Assembly: GCF_000499845.2 (NCBI RefSeq)
Contig: NC_023759.2
Coordinates: 47,028,672 to 47,092,671 of the forward strand
Length of the DNA: 64,000 nt
DNA from: Phaseolus vulgaris
Taxonomy: Eukaryota > Streptophyta > Magnoliopsida > Fabales > Fabaceae
Reading direction: 5' to 3'
Each line of letters begins with the position of its first letter. Position 1 is the stretch's first letter. The notes under the pieces were generated by a model. That model was not told the DNA's origin, searched no databases, and saw only the letters and a program-made list of their open reading frames with translations. The position numbers and the translations under genes are program-made. Below are positions 1 to 12,500 of the stretch, piece after piece.

Positions 1-3000
1 TGTCCATATCAGAGTTTTTGCTGCTGGAGCCAGCAGCATTACTGCATTTAAAAGTGGTGAACTAGTTCTTGAAACAACCACTGATGCTGATGGTTCCTAT
101 GTGGCAGGACCTCTGCACAATGACATCGGTTACAATGTTGAGGCTTCAAAGGTAGTGTCTGTTCTCTGAACAAACTAAGTAAAGTTTATGCCTTATTTTA
201 AAAATACTAGAATAGACTTAGTTTCTCTGCTTATCTGTGATGTTTCTGCTGCCATCTTGGTTTCTTACATTGTTTGATTTATTGTTTTTGTTTATATTTG
301 CAGCCTGGATATCATTTAAAACAAGTTGCACCTCATTCTTTTACTTGTCAAAAGCTTAGTCAAATTTTTGTACACATACATCACAAAGATGATGCTAAAG
401 AGCCCATTCCTTCTGTTCTGTTATCTTTGAGTGGTGACAATGGTTATAGAAACAACTCAGTATCAGGAACTGGAGGGACATTCCAGTTTGATAATTTGTT
501 TCCTGGAACGTTCTATTTGCGTCCTGTTTTGAAGGTAATACTATAACTGGAGTACTTGACATAATTGTTATGATGTTGTATTCTACTACTTGTCATGTAC
601 TTCACATGCAACTTTTTATCAATCATCTCTAGTTCACATGTTGCTGCACTTGCAGTTAACAATATACTTGATTTGATTATGAATCCAGAATATCCCGTAC
701 AGATCATTGTGTTTTCTTTGTGTGTCCATATACCAATACTTCACTAAATTGTATTTGTGAAGTATCAAAGCGTTTAAAAAAAAGCTGTGGAACCTTTTCT
801 GGTATTGAACTAGAAATAGAGTCTATCCTCTTTAAGGATAATGCTCGTTTAAAAAGAAAGCTGTGGAACCTTTTCTGGTATTGAACTAGAAATAGAGTCT
901 ATCCTCTTTAAGGATAATGTTCAAGAAGGGAGTGAGATTGGTACTGTTCCTTTTTATAGGTAACACTTTATAAAATATTTTTTGTAATATCGAAAAAGCA
1001 TGTTCTTAATTTGGATTTGAAGGATAGTAATTATATGTTTGTTATGCTTTATGAATTTTTCTACAAATCTGAACTTGTATCCGGCATGTATTGCTTCCTA
1101 TATCACCACAGGCTTGTATGATATCTGATACCCATTGCATCTGTGCATCATGGTTTCTTTACCCCCAAAGGGTATGAAAGGGTACTTACTTGTGATTGAC
1201 AAAAATAAAGACATGAAAAAGAAAATGACAACTATCACATTTCATTGTCATGTTTGATCATTTTGTTTGCTTATCTAGAATCTTCATGTGTTCTTTTTTT
1301 CCAGATTGAATTCGTCACCTTGTTTATGCTTGTTCTAAATTGCCGATAAAAAAATAAATAATAAAAAATGCTTGTTCTAAACTGAGTAATTTTCTGCTTG
1401 TGTGCTATTCAACACAATTAAGAATAAGAAGTTGCAAAGTTTGTAAATATGAGGAATATTTAGTAAGTTGATGATTAAAATTATGCTGGTCATTGCTGAA
1501 AGCTACATCTTTGTCCACTTCCTTATTCAGTGTATATTATTTTCTTATTTTCTAGGAGTATGCTTTCTCACCTCCAGCACAGGCGATAGAACTTGGAGCA
1601 GGGGAGTTCAGAGAAGTTATTTTCCAGGCCACGCGCGTAGCCTACAGGTTTCACTTTGTTATTTCACCTTAGTTGCCCTTTCTTTCATTTAATGCAACAA
1701 TAAGTATTTCTAGCTTTGTTTTAATAGTGGTTCCAACATTTTCTTTGAAATCATTGAAAATTTGAAACCAACTGTCCAGCACTATCTTAAACTGTAATTT
1801 GAATGTCTTTCCCTTGGATTAGAAAAGATATCTAACTCAGGTTCAAGTATTATCTTGCTTTTATATCTTTTCCTGATTTATGTATCTGATCTCATTTGCT
1901 ATTTCTCTATTGATATGATATTTTTGCAGTAATTACAGCCCTAGTAATGCTGAGACACTAGACTAATTTTGAGACATATATAAATAAACTATAAACTGTT
2001 TAAAACAAGGACATCCTCTCATTTAAGAGCTGTGGGAGGGGCCACTACTGGTTTAGGTGAGGAACTTTATTCTGAAGCCTTGGGATGGCCACTGATCAGA
2101 CTTAGATCTGTTGATTGTGGAATTTGGGTAAAAGTAGGAGCGCAACTCAAAATTATCTATTTTTAGTAGTTACACATAATATGTTCTTTGAATTTGTATC
2201 TCAGGCCACTCCCACTAAATAATCCAAATTTTGCACATACCTCAAGTAGCGAGCACATTAAATTCTTTTTTTTCTTAAATGCTGAATTGTTTCGTCAATT
2301 CCATTTGAAATGTAGTTTATTTAAAAGATCTATTCAAGTATGCATGACTTCAGTCTGATGTCGATTGAATCTTATCTATCAAGTGTGTATGATTTAAGTG
2401 TAAAGCACTAAATGCAAATCAATGCAAGGTGATGTAAAACATGCAATTTTCCTTACATGAAAGCACTTAAACAGATAAATTATGCTGGTGGATAGGACAG
2501 ACAATATAAAACTAGTATCAGCGTAACCACATACAGCCAAACTGCAGAGCAAATTTTGAATCGACATGTTACTTTTTTTTGTTATATTTTATTACCAAGT
2601 AATTATATTCAATTTCTGTACACCCCATAGCCTTCTCTATCTTTTCCTGTGCTTGCACTTTCTGCATGGGCATACTTTACTCTGGAAGATGCTGAAGTTA
2701 ATAAACTCTTACAGTGCTACTGGTGTTGTCACTCTGTTGTCTGGACAACCCAAAGGAGAGGTTTCAGTTGAAGCCCGGTCAGAGTCAAAAGGCTATTTTG
2801 AGGAAACAGTGACAGATTCCCATGGAAATTATCGTCTGAGAGGACTACAGCCTGACACTGTCTATGTTGTCAAAGTGGCTAGAAGGGATGCTCTAGGCAG
2901 TTCTAATATAGAACGTGCATCTCCAGATTCAATTGCTGTGAAGGTTAGTTTTCTGTAGCTTTAGGTTTTAAATGTTCTGTCATTGTTCTGATCCTGTAGT

Positions 3001-3793
3001 AAGCTTGTTGGTTGATGTTCCCAGGTTGGAACTGAAGATATCAAGGGTTTGGATTTTATAGTTTTTGAGCAGCCGGAAATGACAATTATAAGTTGCCACG
3101 TTGAAGGAAATGGTACAGATGAACTACGTAAACATCTGATGGTAGAAATTAGGTCCGCCACTGACCTTAACAAGATAGAGTCAGTCTTCCCCCTGCCAAT
3201 TTCTAACTTCTTCCAAGTGAAGGGCTTATCAAAGGGAAGACACCTTCTACAGCTTCAATCTGGTCTCCCACAAAGCTCGCTTAAGTTTGAATCTGATATC
3301 ATTGAGGTTGACTTGGAAAAAAATGTTCAAATCCATGTGGGCCCGCTGATATACAGGATTGAAGATCAACTGAAGCAGGTTTTTTCTTGTCTCCACTCTT
3401 TCTATTTTTGCCTGCCTTTGCTTTTCATAGCTTGTCATTAACTATTTTCTGTTTTCTTATATTGCTATGGTGCGGCACATAATTTTAATTTCTATTTCTT
3501 ATACAATGCAGGAGTTGACTCCTGCACCAGTATTCCCTCTTATAGTTGGATTCCTAGTAGTTTCATTGTTTATTAGCATGCCAAGGTAAGATTGATATTC
3601 ATCCCTTTTCACCTTAACTACAACTAGTTTTGAATTTCTATGGTCATGTATCCTTATTGGATCTCCTTCCCCTATTACTATATGAAGATTGAAGGATTTG
3701 TATCAAGCCACAGTAGACATACCTACACCGGGACTCAATGCGGCTTTAAGAAAAGACGTGAAGAAGCCAATGTTGCGAAAGAAGACCTATTAA
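1..3793 (+). CDS. NOMO-like ER membrane protein (3' part, seven exons, exon 3 frameshifted)
   Basis: C-terminal part of a nodal modulator (NOMO)-like protein; the 5' part lies outside the window. Exons read as <1-151, 304-534, 1556-1648, 2715-2943, 3025-3378, 3512-3585 and 3688-3793, all with GT-AG borders. The product is a chain of beta-sandwich, carbohydrate-binding-like repeats (motifs such as TTDADGSYVAGPL and TDSHGNYRLRGL), one transmembrane helix encoded by exon 6 (PLIVGFLVVSLFISM) and a short basic tail ending KKTY. In animals NOMO is a type I ER protein that works with nicalin and TMEM147 behind the Sec61 translocon; the plant role is inferred from this. Exon 3 is 93 nt, but the frames of exons 2 and 4 need 92. 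A run of five T at 1620-1624 shifts the frame inside the conserved REVIF segment. This is either a sequencing or assembly indel or a real lesion. Family call is confident; integrity is not. Confidence 0.88.
771..920. repeat. 75-bp tandem duplication in NOMO intron
   Basis: Two almost identical units (about 771-845 and 846-920) lie head to tail inside the intron after exon 2. Both contain CTGTGGAACCTTTTCTGG and end AAGGATAATG. No coding content is visible. Confidence 0.85.
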
Positions 3794-4727
3794 ATCTCCT
3801 GTCCGATCATTGAGGCTTATGGTAGTATAACTGCTCTTTAGAGTCTTAGTTAGGTTACTTTAATAGCATTCACGTTTACACAGGTTTGGATGCTCTTGTT
3901 TATGAATCTGGAGGGGGAAATGCAAAATAGTGTATAATAATTCTTCCTTTGTTTTTAGTATAATAGTATTATTTTACTTTTTGGCTGTGCAGCAAACGTC
4001 TTTTTGGCTGAAGCAGCATGTATTTGTTGCTTCTGAATTTTTGTGATATTTTTTTTTCCAGCCATTGTATTGACCTCGAACGTTTTGACCCTAGTTGGAA
4101 CTGTCTGATTTGTTTATCTTACTCCGAAGGAACTTGGTTTTTAAATCTCATCCCCTTCATGAGCACCAGTAGAACTAGATTGTAATACCAGTTTTAACTG
4201 ACATGTAAGACAATTTTGGCTTCATCAATTACCGAATAGAGCCATTCCATTCTAATACGTGAGTTTGCACGTTGAATTCTGATGTATTAGACAATAGTTT
4301 GACACTTTTACTTAATCTTTGTACTGTTTAAGATCTCTTAGTGTTAATTATAAGGTTACAAGTTTAAGATGTGAGTTTAAAAGAGTTTATTGAAATATTT
4401 TGATATAACAAAATTTAAGATTTACAAGAAAAATATTGATTCGAGTGAGTTTTGTAAGATTTTTTCATTAAAGTAAAATTTTAAGAAAATTTAGTAAAAT
4501 TTATAAAAAGATAAATTAAAATCTTATGATAAATTTTGCAATGAAGATAATGTTATTTCCATCAAGTATTGGTTATTTGAATTCTTGAATGACAAGATTT
4601 TATTTTAATATACGATTTAACAAGAAAAGTAATTTATTTCTCTGTTAAATTGTACAGTCTATTATAAATTTATTTATGAAATATTTTTATTTTTAAATAA
4701 TTACCTTGCAAATGGAGGCTCAATTCC
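3794..4727. other. NOMO 3' UTR and AT-rich spacer
   Basis: The first 400 bases after the stop are of mixed composition and probably include the 3' UTR. The rest is AT-rich spacer up to the foldback element. I see no gene here. Confidence 0.5.
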
Positions 4728-4860
4728 CTATCTAGCACCATTTACATCTTTATTTCTCTATCTAGCACCCTTTTGTTTTTATTTCCCTATCTAGCATCCT
4801 TTTGTTTTTATTTTCCTATCTAGCACTCTTTTATTTTTTATTTCCCTATCTAGCATCATC
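4728..4860. repeat. Terminal tandem repeat of left foldback arm
   Basis: Five copies of a 29-30 bp unit begin with CTATCTAGCA at 4728, 4758, 4787, 4816 and 4846. The units are separated by T-rich stretches such as CCCTTTTGTTTTTATTTC. Confidence 0.85.
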
Positions 4861-6062
4861 TTAAAAATAAATAAATAAATAATAAATTATTATTTTTTTA
4901 ATAATTTTAATTTTGAATGCATTAAAAAATATATATTTTTAATGTTTAAAATAATTAGAAATATAATTAATGAATAAATAAATGAGTTTTTACTAAATAA
5001 AAATAAAAAAGTAATAAATTAAAAATGTTTACTTTAAAATTATTTTTTTTAAAATGAAGAAAATAAAAAATTAAACTATACAACAACATAAAAGTTGAAT
5101 CTATAAACATAAATTAGTATTTATTTTTATTATTATTGATGATGTAATCATGTTAATTTCAAGTAAAAAATACAGGACATATTTATAAAAAAAACCAAAG
5201 TCAATTAGTATTAATTAATAGTGGACACATAAATAATATTGAAGTGTTTACCTAAATGTAAAATTATAAAAAAAACTAATACAAATGTTACACTTAATGC
5301 TTAAAAATGAGACCAAAAAAATAAGTATAGAAAATAAAAACAGCAACAATAAAATAAAAACAAAAAATAGATATAAATAAAGAATGACAAAAAAAATAAC
5401 AACTAAAAACATAAAAGATATAAAATAAAAGCAAAACAAAATAAGATAAAGATAAAAGATATAAAAAAAATTCAAACAAGATAAAGATAAGAGATATAAG
5501 ACGATATTAAATAAGTATATGTTGATCATAAAAAAGAAAATAAATAAAAGATGATCATTCATTTGATATTTTCTTCAGTGGTACATTAAATAGTTTGTGC
5601 AAAATGAAACATAATTAATGACGAGAATTGCATTTTTATAATTTTAATTTTGAATGCATTAAAAATATATTTTTAGTATTTAAAATAGTTAGAAATATAA
5701 TTAATGAATAAAAACATAAATAGAAATAAATAAAGAATGGCAGAAAAAATAATAATAACTAGAAACATATTAAATGAATGATCATCTCTTATTTATTTTC
5801 CTTTTTATGATCAAGATATACTTATTTAATATCGTCTTATATCTCTTATATTTATCTTGTTTTGATTTATTTGATTTTTTTTATATCTTTTATCTTTATC
5901 TTATTTTGTTTTTCCTTTATTATATACCTTTTATGTTTTTAGTTATTATTATTTTTTCTGCAATCTTTATTTATTTATTTATGGTTTTTGTTTTTATTTT
6001 ATTGTTGTTGTTTTTATTTTCTATACTTATTTATTTTTGCATTTTTTTCTTCTCATTTTTAA

Positions 6063-6825
6063 GCATTAAGTGTAACATTTGTATTAGTTTTTTTTAGAAT
6101 TTTGCATTTAGGTAAACACTTTAATATTATTTATGTGTCCACTATTAATTAATACTAATTGACTTTGTTTTTTTTTTATAAATATGTCCTGTATTTTTTA
6201 CTTGAAATTAATATGATTACATCATCAATAATAATAAAAATAAATACTAATTTATGTTTATAGATTCAACTTTTATGTTGTTGTAGAGTTTAATTTTTTA
6301 TTTTTCTTCATTTTTAAAAAAAAATAATTTTAAACTACACATTTTTAATTTATTACTTTTTTATTTTTATTTTGTAAAAACTCATTTATTTATTCATTAA
6401 TTATATTTCTAATTATTTTAAACATTAAAAATATTTATTTTTTAATGCATTAAGTGTAGCATTTGCATTAGCTTTTTTTTAGACTTTTGCATTTAGGGTA
6501 GACACTTCAATATTATTTATGTGTTCACTATTAATTAATACTAATTGACTTTGGTTTTTTTATAATTATGTCCTGTATTTTTTACTTGAAATTAACATGA
6601 TTATATCATCAATAATAATAAAAATAAATATTAATTTATGTTTATAGATTCAACTTTTATGTTGTTGTATAGTTTAATTTTTTATTTTCTTCATTTTAAA
6701 AAAAATAAATTAAACTAAACATTTTTAATTTATTACTTTTTTATTTTTATTTTGTAAAAACTCATTTATTTATTCATTAATTATATTTATAATTATTTTA
6801 AACATTAAAAATATTTATTTTTAAT
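6063..6825. repeat. 384-bp tandem duplication in right foldback arm
   Basis: Unit 1 (6063-6446) and unit 2 (6447-6825) both start GCATTAAGTGTA and run through the same AT-rich sequence. They differ by scattered substitutions. The left arm has only one copy, so the duplication arose after, or separately from, arm formation. Confidence 0.8.
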
Positions 6826-6890
6826 GCATTCAAAATTAAAATTATTAAAAAAATAATAATTTATTATTTATTTATTTATTTTTAAAATAG

Positions 6891-7047
6891 TGCTAGATAG
6901 GGAAATAAAAAATAAAAGAGTGCTAGATAGGGAAATAAAAACAAAAGGGTGCTAGATAGGGAAATAAAAACAAAAGGGTGCTAGATAGGGAAATAAAAAC
7001 AAAAGGGTGCTAGATAGATAAATAAAGATATAAATGGTGGTAGATAG
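6891..7047. repeat. Terminal tandem repeat of right foldback arm
   Basis: Copies of TGCTAGATAG occur at 6891, 6921, 6950, 6979 and 7008, with a variant TGGTAGATAG at 7038. They are the reverse complement of the left-end units and have the same 29-30 bp spacing. Confidence 0.85.
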
Positions 7048-9131
7048 GAAGCATTAATAATTTATATATCATGACATTTTTATATAATTATATAAATAAA
7101 ATTGAATAATTTTATAAATTTGTATACCTGAAATGCAAAATGATACAATTGTTTTTAAGTCTTTAAAAAGATATACATAAATTAATTATTTTGTTGGTCC
7201 TTTCTTTATTAAATCTGGCTAAGAGAATATAACTTGTGTTGTGCACTTCTTATTCACGTAACCCATTTTATTTTGGGTTAATTTTTTTCCCGTAAAATTA
7301 ATTTTTGTCTTTGCTTGATAAAAATTATTAAAATAAATTCTTATTAATTATATTATTTTTAACATAAATTATATTATAACATTATATTATTCATGTCGTT
7401 GAATCAGCATAAATATTTTAACTTTTTAATTCACAGTGGGATTTAAACTTTTATTTATATTTTTAGAGAAATGAAATCTACTGTGCTCACGCAATCTAGC
7501 AATCAGGAACATGTTTTTCACACTCCACTTCTAGTCATTTTCTCGTCAGAAGTAAAAATTTAGTAAGAATCTACAAAAAAAATAACATTAAAAGATAAGT
7601 ATCTTATTTTAAATTACAAATTATAAAAAAACTAAATATAATCATATCAAAACGAATAACTAAAAATGTATATTTGGTATGTGTAAACTAATCAAACCAT
7701 ACACAATTACACACACTGCATACAAGAGTCTCTATTCCAAACTTAATTTGGGATGTCCACTCTGATAATAAATAATAAAAAATACATTACATTTTGTATT
7801 GGAATGAAAAATAGGTCTTGTTCTCTTGCAAAGCTTTTGACTATTTACCTTTATTGTTAAGCTCAATGTTGACACTTGTTTTTCATTGCATTTTCTTGGT
7901 TTGCAGGTGTCGAAAGTAGGGTTGATATTTGTATTGGAGGTGGAACTAGAATCTTCCACTTCTATGTCTACAATGCTTGTTGTCATAATGTTAGAGACGA
8001 AGTGGATGATAAAGTGTCAACCAAAGCATAAAACAATCATTTAGTCTATAGTTTATTCCTTATTTGCAACACCATTTTTTTTTAAACTTTTTTACTATAA
8101 AGAGATAAATAAATAAATAAATAAAATAGTAATGTAATAAATTTTAAATTTTTTATAAAAATGTCTTAGAATTGTAGTAAAAATAGCATTGTTCAATTTT
8201 TTTTTATATCTAATAAAGTTCATAACAATAACTAATCAATAAATTAAAATAAGCATAAAAGAATAAAATATGATAGTTTAAAATAATACGTTCAATTTGG
8301 AGAACGAGTGTAAATTTGACTACCATATTCTTATTTTTAAGTAAAAATTCATCTTCATTTTCATATATAATGGATATAATTTTTTTTCATTGAACAACAA
8401 ATATATTTGTATTTCCATTATATCCACTTCTTTATTTCTTTACTGTTTTAAATATTAATTAAATAATTACTTATAAAAAAAATAGAGTTTATCTAATATT
8501 CAATATTAGTAGGATACATATATTGTTTTCTCCAATATCAAATATAAAAAAATTTATAATTATATAAATATAAAATAAAAATATCAAATAACAATTAAAT
8601 AATTATAGAAAAAAGTAAAAATAATTAAATATACTACATAAATATAAGTTTCAAAATTAAGAAAATAATATTGGGATAAGTATGAGTATGAGGATGAGAA
8701 TTTGCAAATATATATACATAGTCATTCCCATCTCAATATACCTAATTTATGAATTCGAGTACTATTCATACTATACCATATTTAATAAATACATATTTTT
8801 CGTTAAAATTAAGATAATTGAGACAATATCAATGAAGATGTTATTGCTAGGCTCAATTTCATCACATGTTCATGGTTATAGAAGGCTCTTCTCAAAATAA
8901 CTCTTGTATAATATTAGTGAATAAAAATATAGAAATATTAACACAGTAACTGATTAAAAAAATAACAGTATATCTACAATGAAAAATATATTTAAAAAGA
9001 CTAAAGTTTTAAAATTACAAAATTAAACACTACCAAAGGAAGAAGTATACTTTAAAATCAAACACTAACAGTACTCTTATAAAATAATTAAAACGTATAG
9101 GCTGATGAATTCAATCTTATAATTAGCAAAG
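7048..9131. other. AT-rich spacer between foldback element and copia element
   Basis: I see no supportable gene. An 84-codon minus-strand frame at 7732-7986 lies in a patch of slightly higher complexity, but has no motif I can name. Short homopolymers and A/T runs dominate the rest. Confidence 0.5.
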
Positions 9132-9398
9132 TGTTTATCACTTAATTTATATTATAAGTGTTTGTTTGACCCAACTTTCCTTTTTCTGTTTCAGTAGGTC
9201 TTAATCTTTTTCTTATATATACACCATGTATTTTACTCTCTAATATACAAGTGAATAAAAGTTTCTTTTATATTTATTTTTCTCTACAATTAGGGTTCAT
9301 CAAAACCTTTCTTTCTTCATTACAATTATGTGCGATTACGTACGCTACATTAAAGCATCACATCAGACAAGGAATATTCATCTTCATTTACTGTAATA
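9132..9398 (+). repeat. 5' LTR of copia element
   Basis: From 9159 to 9398 it matches the 3' LTR almost base for base. Its first 27 bases correspond only loosely to the first 40 of the 3' LTR. It ends CTGTAATA directly before the primer-binding site. Confidence 0.85.
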
Positions 9399-9410
9399 TG
9401 GTATCAGAGC
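9399..9410 (+). other. Primer-binding site (initiator Met tRNA type)
   Basis: TGGTATCAGAGC immediately follows the 5' LTR. This is the usual plant copia primer-binding sequence, complementary to initiator methionine tRNA. Confidence 0.9.
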
Positions 9411-9532
9411 TCTTCGAATGAAGAGTTCTGCTGCGCTTCTCTCTGATTTTTATTTCCCTCTTTGCTGTTCTTGGTTTTTTTTTTTTCTGTTCTCTTTCAA
9501 AATCTTGATTGGTTTTAAAAATCTTTTAGGCA

Positions 9533-12500
9533 ATGTTTAATGAAAACCCTAGTCTTCATAGTCTTAATAGTAGTCACACTATTACATGCAATTTTTGTGG
9601 TAAATATGGTCATACTGAGGCTGTTTGTTTTCGCAAAGTGGGTTTTCCTTCTGGTAATGTTAAAACCTCAAAGTTTTCTTTTACTAGAAAAGTCTGCACT
9701 TTTTGTAATCGTCTTGGCCACACTGTTGACACCTGTTATAAAAAGCATGGGTTCCCTCCTGGCTACAAATTCACCAATTGGACATCCCAAGCCAATAATA
9801 TGATTACTACTGACACTTTTTCTGAGCTTTTTCCTAAAGAAGAAGATGTAAAGGGGATTCAACTTACATCACAACAGTGCCAATTCCTTACCAACATTTT
9901 GTGTCAGCAAAACCTTGAGGATCCTGCCCCTCACACTCAAATTAATCAAGTCGGCACCATCTCTACGGATGAAATCCCCAATACTGAGCATTCTTCAACA
10001 GGTAAGTTTCTCTCTTCACTATCTTCTATAAAAGAATCTTGGATTATTGATTCTGGTGCCACTGATCATGTTTGTCACAATTTGAACATTTTTACTACTT
10101 ATACTAAAATTAAACATGTCTTAATTAGTCTTCCAAATGGCCAAACTGTTTATGCCACATATTTTGATTTAGTACGTTTTTCTGATCAGTTTTATTTGTC
10201 TGATGTGTTATACGTGCCCCATTTTCAATTAAACTTAATATTTGTTTCTAAACTCACACATCAACTTAAATGCACTTTAACTTTCACTTCAACCCACTGC
10301 ATTATACAAGACAATCTCACTCAAGAGAGGATTGGTACAGTTAAAGCCACCGCTGGCTTGTACCTTGTCACTACCTTGCCTGCTTCTAGTAATTCTAAAC
10401 CGCATTGTTTTGCTCCTTTTATTAATTGTAATATCACAGACAAAACACTATGGCATTATAGACTAGGACACCCTTCACATGAAAGATTACATGTCTTAAG
10501 CAAACAATACTCTTTTATTACTGTTGATACTCATCATGTATGTGACACTTGTAGTCGTGCAAAACAGAGAAAACTTCCTTTCACTTTAAGTAATACTGTT
10601 ACCTCTGCTATTTTTGATCTTGTACACTTTGATATTTGGGGACCATGTTCCATAACAAATCTAAAGTGCGTCAACACATCATTAACTTCACTGTTTTCGT
10701 TCAAAATCATTTCAAAACTAATATCAAAACGATTCGTACTGACAATGGTGTTGAGTTTGCTATGTCAAATTTTTATGCTTCAAAGGGAATTATACATCAA
10801 AAATCTTGTGTTGAAACACCACAACAAAATGGCATTGTAGAACGTAAACATCAACACATACTAAATGTAACCCGAGCTTTACTTTTTCAAGCAAATTTTC
10901 CTCCTATTTTTTGGGAATTTGTAAATCATGCTGTTTTTTTAATAAATGTTATTCCTACTCCATTACTTGATAACATCACTCCTCATGAAAAGTTGTTTGG
11001 AAAACCATATGACATTTCATTTCTAAAAGTGTTTGGTTGTCTCTGTTATGCTAGTACCATTACTGCACATAGGGAAAAATTAGATGATAGATCTATCAAA
11101 GGTATTTTTCTTGGCTTCCCGCAAAATACAAAAGGTTATATTATCTTAAATTTAAAGTTTCATAGCATAGAGATATCAAGACATGTAATCTTTCATGAAA
11201 ACCACTTTCCATATAAATTGGACAGTGGCTTGCCTAAGGACCCTAACACTTTATCTCTCCCTATTTCTAATGCATATAATTCTGCTTTTGATTTTTTTTC
11301 TGATACTGCACCTCCTGTCGAGCCATGTGCCTCTACTCCTGCACCCAATACTGTTCCTCCACCAACCTCATTATCCTATGATCTTCCAACAAATAGTGCC
11401 TTTGCTCCTGCATCCAACATTGCACCTCCATCAGAATTATCACCGCCTGCATCTCCAGGAAGCATCTCACCCCAATTTCCAAGAAGATCAGCTCGTCCTC
11501 ACCGACAACCTGCCTATCTTGCAGATTTCCACACTGCAACCAACACTGTAAGTAGTAGATATCCTATTCATAATTACTTGTCTTACAATTCCTTATCTTC
11601 CAATTTTAGAAATGTTATTTCCTCTATCAATTCGCATCCTGAACCTCAGACATATAACGAAGCCTCCAAACATGCTTCTTGGCAATCTGCCATGCAAGAT
11701 GAGCTTCAAGCTCTTGCTGCTAACAATACTTGGCAACTTACCCCTCTCCCTCCAGGAAAGAAAACTATTGGTTGTAAATGGGTATATAAAATCAAATACC
11801 ATTCTGATGGCACTGTTGAGCGCCACAAAGCTAGAGTTGTTGCCAAAGGGTTTACCCAACTTGAAGGACTTGATTTCTTAGACACTTTTGCACCTGTTGC
11901 TAAACTCACTACCCTCCGCCTTCTGCTTGCTATTGTCACTACCAAAAATTGGATTTTAAAACAACTTGATGTCAATAATGCATTTCTTCATGGTGATCTC
12001 CATGAAGAGATATACATGACCCCCCCACCTGGCCTCTCTCTTCCTTCTCCCCAGCATGTTTGCAAGCTTCAACGGTCTTTGTATGGCCTTCGTCAAGCTG
12101 GTCGCCAATGGTACGCCAAACTTTCTACTTTTCTTTTATCAAATAATTACTCTATTTCTGTTGCTGATCACTCTCTTTTTCTTAAATATAATAATGATAA
12201 ACTCATTGTTATTCTTGTTTATGTTGATGACTTACTCTTAACTGGTGATGACACTGAGGAAATCAATACAATTACTGCATCCCTTCACCATCACTTCAAG
12301 ATAAAAAATTTAGGTAATCTCACTTACTTTTTGGGACTGGAAATTGCTCGCAACAGTACTGGTCTTCATTTAAGTCAACGCAAGTATACTCTTGATCTCC
12401 TTCAAGAAACTGGCATGCTTGACTCTGCACCTGTGACCACTCCTATGACTCACACCTCCCGTCTCTCTCCCGACCAAGGCTCACCTCTCGATGCTGATGC

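Larger units (their letters stand above)
4728..7047. mobile_element. Foldback-type non-autonomous element with long inverted arms
   Basis: The left arm (about 4728-5562) is the reverse complement of the right arm (about 5774-7047), separated by a spacer of roughly 210 bp. Both outer ends consist of tandem 29-30 bp units around CTATCTAGCA (or its complement), which is the classical architecture of foldback elements. Mirrored open frames of about 105 codons (5248-5562 minus, 5774-6097 plus) translate to nearly the same Phe/Ile/Leu-rich string; they are by-products of the AT-rich inverted repeat, not genes. No transposase is present. The right arm is longer because about 380 bp of it is duplicated. 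I could not define a target-site duplication. Mutator-like origin is possible but unproven. Confidence 0.8.

Noticed and set aside
5248..6097. Mirrored open frames of about 105 codons in the foldback arms, translating to Phe/Leu/Ile-rich strings
   Set aside because: They arise from the same AT-rich sequence in opposite orientation, lack any domain and have extreme low complexity.
7732..7986. 84-codon minus-strand frame with Ser/Thr-rich start and a Cys-Lys-Pro-Arg-Lys-Cys patch
   Set aside because: It faintly recalls the N-terminus of transposase-derived zinc-finger proteins, but there is no complete motif and no continuation.
9069..9100. AGTACT...TATAAAATAATT upstream of the copia element resembling the sequence just after its 3' LTR
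   Set aside because: It lies about 60 bp from the 5' LTR, so cannot be a simple target duplication, and the match is short and AT-rich.
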